From NCBI GenBank assembly GCA_963674575.2, contig CAXXQT010000007.1:372001-436000 (forward strand): 64,000 nucleotides of DNA. Reading direction: 5' to 3'. This document shows positions 1 to 9,800 of this stretch, one piece after another; within the stretch, counting starts at the first letter, position 1; each line of letters begins with the position of its first letter. This stretch comes from JAAYAY01 sp963674575 (lineage in GTDB: Bacteria; Planctomycetota; Planctomycetia; Pirellulales; Thermoguttaceae). A program made the position numbers and the translations under genes. The notes beneath the pieces were generated by a model. That model saw nothing but the letters and a program-made list of their open reading frames with translations. It was not told the DNA's origin and did no database searches.

Positions 1-1
1 T

Positions 2-2116
2 TTCTCCTGGGCGATCCTTCCCCCGGGAGCAACTTCTCCCGCTCCATCGATTGTCAGGCGGACACCGCCTGAGCCGTATTCGGTTAAGCAAGCAGAGGCG
101 AATCCTGCCTCGCCATCCAAAGACCCTGCTGCGGCGAATGTTGTTCCCTCGTCGGTTGACGGCATGCGCGGCGTTGCGGAACCGCCCGCGGGGGGCGGAA
201 CCCTTTGCGAACTGGCCTTCGGTGTAACCCTGGCAACCATCGCCTGGTTCGCGATTGCTACGGTTTGGCTGGCGGGCGTGGTCGGCCTGCTCCTATGGAC
301 GTGTTTTGGAGCGTTCTGGCTCTGCGGGATCGTTCGACGATCTCGTCCCGCTCCCGCTTGGATTGCCGAACAAGGCGAGCGTTTGAAGGAGACGCTTGGA
401 TACCGGCGGTCGCTCACGCTGCGAATCACGAAGGAGATTGCGACGCCCTGCCTGATGGGAGTCTGGCGACCGGTCGTGTTGTTGCCGGAGCAGCACGCGG
501 TCCACTCGCATCGTGAGGAACTGCCGGCGATTCTGTTTCACGAAACGGCCCATTTGGCGGCCCGCGATCAGACGTGGAACGCTGCGTTCCACGCGTTGGC
601 CATCCTTCTCTGGCCCCATCCGCTTGCCTGGCGGATTTGCCGAGCGCACGCCATCGCATGCGAAACGGTTGCCGACGCCGTGGCGGCGAGCCACGTGGGC
701 GATGTTGCCCGCTACGTCCACACCTTGGCTCGCCTGACCGTTCAAATGCACCGTCCGGTGTTGGGAGCCGCCATGGCCATGGGGCACGGTTCGAGTATCC
801 TGCACCGCATCAGAACATTGCAGCGGAGGCTGTTTCCCGAACACTTGCCCCGTGGGCGTACCATGGCGGCCGCCGTCTCGATGGTAGTCGGTATGGTGTT
901 GCTGGGAGGCGTCTCGCTGACAGAAGCCGCGATTGATTTGCACGCAGTGGCCCATCTCCTGGCCGATGCCGCGGCCAGCGAGTCTGCGGATACGGGTCGA
1001 CTCACCGTGTACGCCACCCAGGCCGAGACCGGGGAACCGCTGGAGGGCGTGACGTTCCTTTTTCAGGGCAACATTGACGGCGAGGAAATCCGGCAGGAGA
1101 GCCAGACCGACGGGCAAGGAATCGCAACCTTGTCGTGGCAACCCGGAGCCAGGATCGAGTCCGCCCAGGCAACCTGGACAGGAAACGGTTTTGTCTCCCA
1201 GCACTACGATTGGGGAACGGGACGGCACACGAGTATCCGTCTCCCCCAGCGTCTGTATCTCAAGTTCCAGCGGAGCCGGACGATTGGCGGGATCGTGAAG
1301 GACGAAAGCGGCCAGCCCGTTGAAGGCGCCCGGGTGGAGGCGTTCTTGCCCGTCACCTGGCCCGCAAAACCCGGGCGATATTTCCTGGCGGACTGCACAA
1401 GCATCGCGGAAGACCGTGGACAAGCGTCTCCGATCACCGACGCCAACGGCCGTTGGCAATGGGACGGAGCTCCGGACGACCTTCACCAGGTGGATCTTCG
1501 TGTCCGCTGCAGCGGCTATCTCGACGGCTTCAGCGACGGGAGCGAAACCTTCGACGCCCAATGCGTGCTGACGCGAGGTCGAACCGTCCGTGGACGTATC
1601 GTCGACGCCGAAGGCCAGCCCGTCGAAAACGCGACCGTCCGCTTGAAAGCCTGCCAGGACGCGAGAGGCTCGGGCCAGGAGGCTACCACCGACAAGGCCG
1701 GACGATTCGTCTTTACGAGCAGCCGTCCCGGCAGCGCCGTCATGACCATCCAGGGCAGCGGGTTTGTTTCCCAGTTGCGCGAGGTCGTGATTGACCGGAA
1801 GCAAGACCTTGGCCGGTTCCAGCTCCAGCCGGTTCGCGTTGTGCGTATCCGCATTGTCAATCATGCAGGCAAACCGATTCGCGGCGTGACCTGCCGCCCC
1901 AAGCATTGGCTGGGCTGCCTGGGGGTGAAGGCGGATCTCGTCACCGACGCGGACGGACGCGTCCAGTGGCCGAGCGGACCGGAAGACTCCGTGGCCTGGG
2001 ACTTCTCCAAGCCGGGCTATGTCTCCCTGACCGCAACACCTGCGGATTTCTCCGGGGAACGGTTGATCACCCTTGCTCCGGCCCCCAACCTCGACCGTCA
2101 GGTTGCGTCCGACTAA
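2..2116 (+). CDS. M56 (BlaR1-like) membrane peptidase with carboxypeptidase-regulatory repeats, 5' end outside window
   Basis: The reading frame is open from base 2, so the true start lies upstream; the first internal ATG is at 164. Counting from that ATG, a hydrophobic segment lies at about 18-55, the zinc-metallopeptidase motif HETAH at 126-130, and the typical M56 continuation (LLWPHPLAWR) at about 148-157. After a membrane segment near 232-255, the remainder (about 275-645) is a series of carboxypeptidase-regulatory-like beta-sandwich repeats marked by 'GGIVKDESGQPVEGA' and 'GRIVDAEGQPVENA'. Known for the family: BlaR1/MecR1 proteins sense an envelope signal and trigger cleavage of a BlaI-type repressor. 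It is a clear paralogue of the larger protein at 31255-36231, but ends where that protein continues into more repeats, a thioredoxin domain and a propeller. A BlaI partner is expected upstream, outside the window. The downstream gene is convergent. Confidence 0.88.
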   Translation, partial: FSWAILPPGATSPAPSIVRRTPPEPYSVKQAEANPASPSKDPAAANVVPSSVDGMRGVAEPPAGGGTLCELAFGVTLATIAWFAIATVWLAGVVGLLLWTCFGAFWLCGIVRRSRPAPAWIAEQGERLKETLGYRRSLTLRITKEIATPCLMGVWRPVVLLPEQHAVHSHREELPAILFHETAHLAARDQTWNAAFHALAILLWPHPLAWRICRAHAIACETVADAVAASHVGDVARYVHTLARLTVQMHRPVLGAAMAMGHGSSILHRIRTLQRRLFPEHLPRGRTMAAAVSMVVGMVLLGGVSLTEAAIDLHAVAHLLADAAASESADTGRLTVYATQAETGEPLEGVTFLFQGNIDGEEIRQESQTDGQGIATLSWQPGARIESAQATWTGNGFVSQHYDWGTGRHTSIRLPQRLYLKFQRSRTIGGIVKDESGQPVEGARVEAFLPVTWPAKPGRYFLADCTSIAEDRGQASPITDANGRWQWDGAPDDLHQVDLRVRCSGYLDGFSDGSETFDAQCVLTRGRTVRGRIVDAEGQPVENATVRLKACQDARGSGQEATTDKAGRFVFTSSRPGSAVMTIQGSGFVSQLREVVIDRKQDLGRFQLQPVRVVRIRIVNHAGKPIRGVTCRPKHWLGCLGVKADLVTDADGRVQWPSGPEDSVAWDFSKPGYVSLTATPADFSGERLITLAPAPNLDRQVASD

Positions 2117-2128
2117 GAACGATCAGAC

Positions 2129-2269
2129 GTAGGTTGACTCTCCCGAGTCGACCCCTGACGCGGCAAAGGGCTCCCAACCGTCACTCGCCATGCACCACGG
2201 CCGATCATTCGTTTTCGAGGATGGGACGTCGGTGGCGATTCGAGAGTCGACTCGGGAGAGTCAACCTAC
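2129..2269. repeat. Perfect 24-bp inverted repeat between convergent genes
   Basis: Arms at 2129-2152 and 2246-2269 are exact reverse complements, 93 bp apart. Each arm also contains its own small palindrome (GACTC-TCCC-GAGTC). The right arm contains the stop codon of the minus-strand gene ending at 2261. It could work as a bidirectional terminator for the two convergent genes, although there is no T-tract. It may simply be two copies of a dispersed palindromic element; relatives occur at 3597-3677 and near 38648. Confidence 0.75.
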
Positions 2270-3325
2270 AGGGGGGTTGGCCGTGTCGTAGAGGGCCAGC
2301 ACGTTCGCGGTGGGAACGTCGGTTTGCAGTACGTGGCAGGGGCTGATGATGTAGCCGTCCGGGCCCATCATGTCGATCATCCGCCGAACCTCGTCGGCCA
2401 CTTCCTCGGCCGTGCCGCGAGGGAGCAGGTACTGGGTGTCGATCGCGCCGTGCAGACAAATCCTCGCCCCGAAACGCTGCTTGATCTCCACGGGGTCCAT
2501 GTCCTTCGCCCGAACCTGGATCGGGTCGAGCACGTCGACCTCAAGCTCGATCAGGCGATCGATGAGCGGCACGACGGCGCCGCACGTGTGGAACATGACC
2601 TTCACGCCGTGGCCGTGGGCCATGCGGATGATCTTGTCGAGCCGCGGGGCGATGAAACGGTCGAACATGGCGGGGCTCAGAAGCAGGCGATCCTGCATGC
2701 CCAGGTCGTCGGCAATCCGCAGGAGATCGACCTTGCCCGGCGCCGCGTTGAACATGCGATCGAAGAACTCCACGTAGAAATCGGTGTGGCGGTCGATCAG
2801 GTACTCGGCCAGCTCGGGGCGGAGGGCCATGTCGGCCAGCAGGTTGTCGCTCCCGCGGAGGAAGGCCGGGTGCTGGAACACGCTGGCCCCGCTCGCCATC
2901 ACGGCCAGGTCGCTCCAGGGCTCCAGACGTTCGGCGAAGTCGGAGAAGTCGAACCAGTCCACGTGAAACCATCGCCAGTCCGCCATCTCCTCGACGCTTT
3001 GGGCCTCGGCGAAAATGAACTCGCAGGCGGCGTCTTCCGGGCCGGTGGCCGTTTCCATCCGGCGGGTCCGCCATCCCAGCCAGTTCTCCTTGATTCCTCC
3101 ACCCAGGTCCTGCTCCTTGGGAACGGCGCCGCGGTAGATCGGATCGACCACGCCCCGAAGATCCACGATGTCCACGTGGAGCCGGTCGAGCAGCTCGCGA
3201 TGGGTGGCAACGTTCAAGTCGGCCATCAGTCGAGCGAGCGTGCCCGGGTTGGCATTGAAATCGACGGGAATGCGGTCCGGCGTGCGCCGGGCAACCGCTT
3301 CGAGGACGCGTTGCTTGCTGTTCAT
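2261..3325 (-). CDS. Uroporphyrinogen decarboxylase-family protein (URO-D / MtaA-CmuA type)
   Basis: This 354-residue protein has the URO-D fold signature. It starts 'MNSKQRVLEAVARRTPDRIP', which is typical of the methylcobamide:CoM methyltransferase-like branch, not of the haem enzyme HemE. Later it shows 'GVKVMFHTCGAV' (about 252-263), where His and Cys would be zinc ligands, and near the C-terminus 'SPCHVLQTDVPTANVLALYD', a conserved end motif of the branch. There is no signal peptide, so it is cytoplasmic. Family members transfer methyl groups or decarboxylate tetrapyrroles; in planctomycetes many copies are uncharacterised, so the substrate here is unknown. The stop codon falls in the right arm of a dispersed palindromic repeat, so the last residues (about CPVG-type) could be repeat-derived. 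It is convergent with the upstream M56 gene. Confidence 0.88.
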   Translation of the reverse strand: MNSKQRVLEAVARRTPDRIPVDFNANPGTLARLMADLNVATHRELLDRLHVDIVDLRGVVDPIYRGAVPKEQDLGGGIKENWLGWRTRRMETATGPEDAACEFIFAEAQSVEEMADWRWFHVDWFDFSDFAERLEPWSDLAVMASGASVFQHPAFLRGSDNLLADMALRPELAEYLIDRHTDFYVEFFDRMFNAAPGKVDLLRIADDLGMQDRLLLSPAMFDRFIAPRLDKIIRMAHGHGVKVMFHTCGAVVPLIDRLIELEVDVLDPIQVRAKDMDPVEIKQRFGARICLHGAIDTQYLLPRGTAEEVADEVRRMIDMMGPDGYIISPCHVLQTDVPTANVLALYDTANPPVG

Positions 3326-3596
3326 GGCTGTTTGGGGAGAAAGGGAATCGAAGAATTGTCAGCCGCCAAGGTAGCAGAAACCGGCCGCGAAGTCAGCCAA
3401 CCGTAGCTCGAATCGGAATACGTGCGCGATTCCGAACAACGTTGCTGGACTGGGCAGGTGGACTGTGCCAGAATTGGTTGTAGCATGGCTCTCCAGAGCC
3501 GTGGCTTGAAGCGGCACATGCCTTCCACGGCAAACAACCTCCTTCCACCGGTCGCGTGAACCGCGGCAGATTTGGTCGGCGGATGGCGATTCACTT
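3326..3596. other. Intergenic region with a short palindromic element
   Basis: This gap lies between divergent genes (URO-D on minus, FAD oxidoreductase on plus) and must hold both promoters; I cannot assign convincing -35/-10 boxes. Near 3484-3503 there is a small palindrome (GGCTCTCCAGAGCC) of the same type as the one at about 38653. Confidence 0.4.
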
Positions 3597-3677
3597 CCCG
3601 ACTCAGAGAGTCAGGTTACAAGTCCCGACTCAGAGAGTCAGGTTACAAGTCCCGACTCAGAGAGTCAGGCTACGGAG
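3597..3677. repeat. Three tandem 27-bp palindromic repeats just upstream of a start codon
   Basis: Units begin at 3597, 3624 and 3651. Each contains the hairpin GACTC-AGA-GAGTC followed by 'aggttacaagt' (last copy diverged). The array ends 8-10 bp before the ATG at 3685, so it sits in the untranslated leader of the FAD oxidoreductase. The repeat is a multiple of 3 and has no stop, so a naive longer start at 3556 would translate it as PTQRVRLQV repeats. Confidence 0.85.
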
Positions 3678-3684
3678 TATAACC

Positions 3685-6633
3685 ATGGCGAGATCTTTGC
3701 AACTGTTCTGCTTGTTGGGACTGGCTGTTTGTCCTTGCGCTGCGAGGGCCGAAGTGGTCGCGCAGAGTGCCCGGGAGATTCCGCTGGTGGGCGAGGTGGA
3801 TGTGGTCGTGGTGGGCGGCACGATCGGCGCCGTGGCTGCCGCGGTTGAGGCGGCACGCGGCGATGCGGAGGTCATGCTAATCGCGCCGCGGAACTACCTG
3901 GGCGAGGATCTGTGTGCCACGTTGCGAATGTGGTATGACGGGATCCCCTGGGGCCACTCAGAGCTGATTCAGGACATTTTTGGCGAGGATCGAACCACGT
4001 CGCCGCTGCGAGTGAAGCGAACGCTGGAGTCGGCGCTGCTCAAGGCCCATGTCCGCTTCCTCCTCGGTTGTTACCCAACGGATATTCTCGTCGATGCCCA
4101 AGGGAACCCGGCCGGCATTGTCATGGCGAACCGGGCCGGGCGGCAGGCCGTGGCTGCCAAGGTCATCATCGATGCCACCCATACGGCGGTTGTGGCCCGG
4201 ATGGCCGACGCCCAGATTGTGCCGCGGCCTTCAGAGACGCCTGATTTCCGGCGCGTGGTTCTCGGGGGCGAGGACACTTCTGCTGTTCCTGCCGCTCACA
4301 GTGTGCCGGCCGGCGTCGAGCTGAACGGGCAACCCTTGGACTACTATGAGTACCGTCTCGATCTGGATCTTGGAGACGGGAGCTTTGCGGCTCTGGCCGA
4401 GGCGGAACAGAAGGCGCGGGACCTGACCTACCGAGAGGGCCAGCTCCGTGCTGCGGAGCAACTGTCGTTCCTTCCGGCGTTCACGATCAAGTGCCGGCAG
4501 CGACCGGAAGCGGGCCCGCCGCGAGTCGGCCTGGTTCCTGTGGAATGCATGCGTCCTGAGGGCGTGGACCGTTTGTATGTTCTCGGACCGGCCGCTGGTC
4601 TGGACTGGTGCCGCGACGCGGTCTACACACCGGCCCTTGCCTCCACGTTGGGCGGCAGTGTTGGCCATGCCGCCGCGCACCAGGCCGCCGGTATCTCGCT
4701 CTCGAAAGACATTGCGGTTCGCCGCCAGGCTGCATGTCCGTCGGGTTCTGGCAACATCTCCGAAACGCTCCGCGGTCTGCGCTGGACGGAGGTCCCCAAG
4801 AAGACGGTCGCCTGTCCCGAACAGGGGATTCCCGTTCTCACCCGGGTCGATGTGGTCGTCGTCGGGGGCGGAACGTCCGGGGCGTGCGCCGCGATCGGCG
4901 CCGCTCGCCGGGGCGCCAAGGTGCTGGTCGTCGAGTTCCAGGAAGGCCTTGGCGGCGTGGGCACGGTCGGCCTGATCGGCAAGCCCTATCACGGCAAGGA
5001 TCGGGGCTTCACGAAGGAGGTTCCCTTCCCGGACAAGGAGCACAACAACGAGTCCAAGATGGAGTGGTTTCGCCGCCAGGTCACCGGCGCCGGCGGAAAG
5101 GTGTGGTTCGGCGTGCTCGGCTGCGGGGCCTATGTGGAAGGAAATCGGGTTCGCGGCGCCGTGGTGGCCACGCCGGAAGGTCGTGGCGTGGTTCTGGCCG
5201 ACGTGGTGATTGACGCCACCGGCAATGGAGACATCGCCGTGGCTGCCGGCGCCGAGTCGATGTATGGCGGCGGTCCGAGCGATATCGCACTTCAGGGAAC
5301 CGGCCTGCCGCGGCGTCTGCTGGGCAAGGCCTACGTCAACACGGACTTCCTGCTCGTCGACGAAGCCGATGCGGTCGACACGTGGCGAGCCCTGGTCGGC
5401 TCGCGGCTGGCGGTCGAGGGCGAACCCTACGACATGGGCTCGTTCATCCAGACGCGGGAACGGCGCCGCGTGGTGGGCGACCACCTGCTGACCTATCTCG
5501 ACCAGATCGCCGAGCGCACCTATCCCGATTCGATCGTGCTCTCCGGCAGCGACTACGACTCCCATGGCTATCCCAGCGAACCGTACTTCGCCCTGATTCC
5601 CCATACCAAGAAGACCCTCAAGGCCAATCATCCCGCGCCGGGCGGAACGTGCTTCACCCCCTATCGATGTCTGCTGCCCCGCGGTCTGGAGGGAATCCTG
5701 GTGATCGGCCTGGCCATTAGCATGGATCGCGACGCCTCGGCCATGGTCCGCATGCAAAAGGACATGCATAACCAGGGCTACGCCGCCGGCGTGGCCGCCG
5801 CCATGGCAAGCCAGTCGCAATGCACGCCGCGTCAAATCGACGTGAAGGCCTTGCAGCGCCACCTGGTCGAAATCGGCAATCTGCCCGAGCAGGTGTTGCC
5901 CGACAAGGATTCGTATCCTCTTTCTCAGCAGCAGATCGACTCAGCCGTCGCCGACGTGGTTGACGAAGGGGAGAATCGCCAAGCTCGCTGCCGGGCCCTG
6001 GCAATGCTGCTGAGCCATGCCGATCTGGCCGTGCCCGGCCTCAAGCGGGCCTTTCAAACCTCCCTGGGCGCCGCACGGTTGGAATATGCCAAGCTGCTCG
6101 GATTCCTGGGCGAGGCGGACGGTGTGGAACTGCTCGCCGAACGCTTGAATGCCGTCGACGCGTGGGACGCCAAGATCTTCCAGGGCAACATGGCGGAATA
6201 CGCCCACTTGCCCACGCCCCTAGACGCCCTGATCCTGGCCCTCGGCTACTCGGGCGACCGCCGAGCCCTGCCCGCGATCCTTAAGAAGCTCGACATGCTC
6301 GACGCGGACGTGACCCTCTCGCACCACCGTTCGGTTGCCCTTGCCTTGGAGGCCTTGGGCGATCCGGCCGCTGCCGAGCCGTTGGGCGCGTTGCTGCGAA
6401 AACCGGGAATGAGCGGCCACGCCATGACCGGCCTGGAACCGCTCCACGACCAGGCCCGGGAGAAACGCCGCCGGATCGGGCCGCTACGGGAAATCGTCCT
6501 GGCTCGGGCCCTCTATCGTTGCGGCGACTGCGAGGGGCTCGGCGAGAAGGTTCTTCGCGAGTACCAGGACGATCTCCGGGGCCTTTTTGCGAGGCATGCG
6601 ACCGAGGTCTTAAATGCACAGCGGCAACCGTAA
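3685..6633 (+). CDS. Secreted FAD-dependent oxidoreductase with duplicated Rossmann motif and C-terminal helical repeats
   Basis: The start at 3685 was chosen because it begins a signal peptide (MARSLQLFCLLGLAVCPCAARA), whereas the longer frame reads through tandem repeats. The protein is 982 residues. Two dinucleotide-binding motifs are visible: 'DVVVVGGTIGAVAAAVEAAR' at about 36-55, with a degenerate third Gly region, and 'DVVVVGGGTSGACAAIGAAR' at about 389-408, a canonical GxGxxG-like FAD site. This matches the FAD_oxidored family (PF12831) common in planctomycetes, where members lie near polysaccharide-degradation genes. The last ~220 residues (from about 760) are alpha-helical with HEAT-like periodicity ('LLSHADLAVPGLKRAF', 'AILKKLDML'). 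The substrate is unknown; it is probably periplasmic. The single gene appears to fuse two related oxidoreductase modules. Confidence 0.87.
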   Translation: MARSLQLFCLLGLAVCPCAARAEVVAQSAREIPLVGEVDVVVVGGTIGAVAAAVEAARGDAEVMLIAPRNYLGEDLCATLRMWYDGIPWGHSELIQDIFGEDRTTSPLRVKRTLESALLKAHVRFLLGCYPTDILVDAQGNPAGIVMANRAGRQAVAAKVIIDATHTAVVARMADAQIVPRPSETPDFRRVVLGGEDTSAVPAAHSVPAGVELNGQPLDYYEYRLDLDLGDGSFAALAEAEQKARDLTYREGQLRAAEQLSFLPAFTIKCRQRPEAGPPRVGLVPVECMRPEGVDRLYVLGPAAGLDWCRDAVYTPALASTLGGSVGHAAAHQAAGISLSKDIAVRRQAACPSGSGNISETLRGLRWTEVPKKTVACPEQGIPVLTRVDVVVVGGGTSGACAAIGAARRGAKVLVVEFQEGLGGVGTVGLIGKPYHGKDRGFTKEVPFPDKEHNNESKMEWFRRQVTGAGGKVWFGVLGCGAYVEGNRVRGAVVATPEGRGVVLADVVIDATGNGDIAVAAGAESMYGGGPSDIALQGTGLPRRLLGKAYVNTDFLLVDEADAVDTWRALVGSRLAVEGEPYDMGSFIQTRERRRVVGDHLLTYLDQIAERTYPDSIVLSGSDYDSHGYPSEPYFALIPHTKKTLKANHPAPGGTCFTPYRCLLPRGLEGILVIGLAISMDRDASAMVRMQKDMHNQGYAAGVAAAMASQSQCTPRQIDVKALQRHLVEIGNLPEQVLPDKDSYPLSQQQIDSAVADVVDEGENRQARCRALAMLLSHADLAVPGLKRAFQTSLGAARLEYAKLLGFLGEADGVELLAERLNAVDAWDAKIFQGNMAEYAHLPTPLDALILALGYSGDRRALPAILKKLDMLDADVTLSHHRSVALALEALGDPAAAEPLGALLRKPGMSGHAMTGLEPLHDQAREKRRRIGPLREIVLARALYRCGDCEGLGEKVLREYQDDLRGLFARHATEVLNAQRQP

Positions 6634-6849
6634 TGTGAGCCCCAGCCGCCTTTCGTGACCACTGATCACTTCCTGCCAAACCGCTTCAGGCAATTCGGGA
6701 GCATTCTCCAGCTTGTTGCGGGTCCCTCTGCAGGGGCGGAAAACGCGTCTTCGAGCCCAGTTGGGATTCGAAACGGCCTCTCAACAATTGTCTTTCGCTC
6801 TCGTCGTTGATACTCTGGAGGCATAAGTTGGGGGGCACAATGCGTTTGG
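6634..6849. other. Intergenic region, no feature recognised
   Basis: Follows the FAD oxidoreductase and precedes the giant gene. I see no terminator hairpin with a T-tract and no small gene. The frame of the giant gene is closed by a TGA at 6808-6810. Confidence 0.35.
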
Positions 6850-9800
6850 GTGTTTTGTCAGCGTGCTCCCAGCATAGGCTGCCGGTTCTTTTCTGAAGCA
6901 GCATCTTGTGTGGGGGTGATCAATGACGCGGTCAATTCTACGTTTTCGGTCATATCGCTTTCCTCGATGACGGAGGTTCGCAGCTTCGCTTCAGGACGCC
7001 AAGGAACGCTTGGCACTTCCTTCGGATATGCCACTTGGGAGAACGTCTACACCCAGTTCGCCGTATCGCCGGACAACATCATTGTGCTGCCGGACAGGTG
7101 GAACAGCCAGGTTTGTCTGTACGACGTGGCAACCGGCACGGAACTGGCGACTCTCTCGACCGCGGACACGCCTGCCGCGGTGGATATCAGTGCCGACGGG
7201 ACGATCGCCGTGGTCTCTCACTTTGCCGCCAGCGGCACGGTTACCAAGATCGATCTGACCACCCAGACGGTCGCCGCCGAGTTCTCTTCCATCCCGAATT
7301 TGTACACCTACTCGGTCCGCGTCTCGCACGACAACGCCTACGCCCTGGTGGGAGTGTCGAGCAACGTGTTGTTCGTCGATCTGGAGACCGGCGACATCAC
7401 GGCCAGTGTCCACACGGGAACCGTCATGGACCTTGAGATATCGTACGACGGAGCGTACGCCTTCGTCACAGGTGTTTCGTGTTCCGTAATCGACATTGCG
7501 AGCCAATCGCTGGTCGCCACGCCGGCTCTTACCTGGTGCTACGAAGCCGCGGTGAGCCCGGTCGACTATTGCGCCGTCGCATTGAACAATCGCAACGCGG
7601 AAGACGTTCAGTTCTACAACATCGACGGCGCAAGCAGCTACATGGAAGGGGTGGTTCCGAGCGGGTCAGCACCGGAAGGAGACGGTCCGGGCTTCCTGGC
7701 CCTGGCCGACGACGGCACGACGCTCGTCGTGGGTAACGCCACGTCCGGCAACGTGTCGATTCTCGACATGGTGTCGCAGAGCGTCCTTTCCTATATCGAC
7801 ACCGGGACAAGCGTCACGGGGTTGGCCGTCACTTCGGACGGTTCCTGTGCGGTGGTTTTGGACGGCTATTTGGGCACGGCCACCGTGGTCGACCTTGCCG
7901 GCGGTGCGGCCGTTGCCACCCTGCCAGTCACCGAATATCCGTACAGGGTCCTCATCTCGCCCGATGATCAGACGGCCTACGTGGCGACCGGCGAGGGAAC
8001 GGACACCATCTATTTCATCGATTTGAACGGGGCCTCCAGTTCCGTGGTCGATACACTGCAGCCCGGCAACATCGGCCAGATGACGTTGACCAGCGACGGC
8101 TCCACCTTGGGGATCTACGACTACTACGGACGCGAGTTCATCCTGGTGGATACGGCCACCCACGCGGTCACGGCACGCGTGGCGCTTTCCGCCGGCAGCT
8201 ACAACGACGAGGTCGTGTTCTCCCCCGACGGCTCAACGGCCTACGTAACGGACTACTACGACGATACGGTCTACGTCGTTCATGTGGACGGCGCGTCGTC
8301 CAGCCTGGCCGCGACCCTGACCGGAATCGGCCAACCGAAGAGCATCGTCGTTGATGCCCAGGGCGAATTCGCTTACGTGGGCGGCACCTACGGAACGTCC
8401 AACTATCCGGCGGTCTACGTCATCCACACGGCCACGAATTCGATCGTCCGAACCATGGTGCTCGACGATTCGTCCATGTATTCGCAGGAAATCTACTTGT
8501 CCGGCGACAATTCGATCCTGTATGCGACAGCGCGATACGACGCCATCGGCGGCAATTCACGCACGATTCGCCAGGCCCTCTACCGGATCCGGGCAGCAGG
8601 AGCCGGCTCGGCGCTGATCGACGCAACGGACCTTTCGGAAGACCCCTTCGACTTCGTGTTCAGCGAAACGCTCAAGACGGCGGCGGTAGCCCAGCCCTAT
8701 GTGGACGGCGTGGAACTCGTCGATTTCCAGTCCACGCGGACGGACGGAGTGCACGTTGTCGAACTGGCCAGGAAAGAAGTGGTCACCGGCATCAACTTCG
8801 GCAACCAGGCCTTGCTCGGCGCCATTCAGGGATGCGTCTGGAACGATCTGGACGAGGACGGCGCGTGGGATCAGGCGGACGAAGCTGCCTTGGAAGGTTG
8901 GACCGTCTACCTGGATTCGAACGACAATGGCCAATTCGATGACGGGGTCGACCCATCCACGGTCACCGACTCCCAAGGCGATTACTGGCTGACCGATCTT
9001 GACGGAGGAACCTACACGGTTGCCGTGGAATTGCCGACCGGCTGGGAACCGAGCCTTCCTGCGGCGGCCGAGGGCGGCACATACCAGATCTCGCTTGGCT
9101 GGGGCGAGATCGTGTCGTCTGCGGATTTCGGCCTCTTTGTGCCCCCCGGAGAAATTCACGGCTACAAATGGCACGACGTCAATGGCGACGGCCTCTGGGA
9201 TCAAGACGAAATCGCATTGGCGGGGTGGACCATCTATCTGGACATCAACCGCAACGGCCTGTTTGACGAGGACACGGAACCTTTCCAGGTCACCGGGACC
9301 GACGGGAGCTACCACTTCACGGACCTCGCGCCGGACACCTACGTGATCGGCGAAGCCCCGCAAGCCGGCTGGGAACAGACCTATCCGATCGGCAGTGCCA
9401 GCAGTAGTTCCGTTACTTCACTTTCGGCCGAGACGACTCTCTCGTCCGGTTTCCACACGATCTCCACCTCGGAAACCGGATCGGCTATCGCTGGCCCGGG
9501 AAGCACCCTTGCCGACGCATTCCTCGTCCCCGAAGAAGCCCTTGCCGAAACGGAAGCGTTCAACGCCGGCCTGGCCGCCAGCCCCGTACCCGACGGCGAG
9601 CGGCCCGACGGCGATCGGCCCTACGGCGCGGATAACAACGACCTGTCCGAATACATGCTCGGCGATATCTGGGTCACGGTCGTGCTGCTGGAATCCGACG
9701 GCTCGATCGACGCCAACTCCGAAGACTGGACAACGACGGAAATCACCAATGTGAAGGCGGAGATTCAAGAAGGGCTGCAATGGTGGGAAGACACATTGCA

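Noticed and set aside
293..1906. A 537-residue open frame on the minus strand
   Set aside because: Antisense to the M56 protein and without any domain or leader.
3556..3684. A longer N-terminus for the FAD oxidoreductase
   Set aside because: It would translate three tandem hairpin repeats and bury the signal peptide at 3685.
4231..5862. A 543-residue open frame on the minus strand
   Set aside because: Antisense to the FAD oxidoreductase, which carries clear Rossmann motifs.
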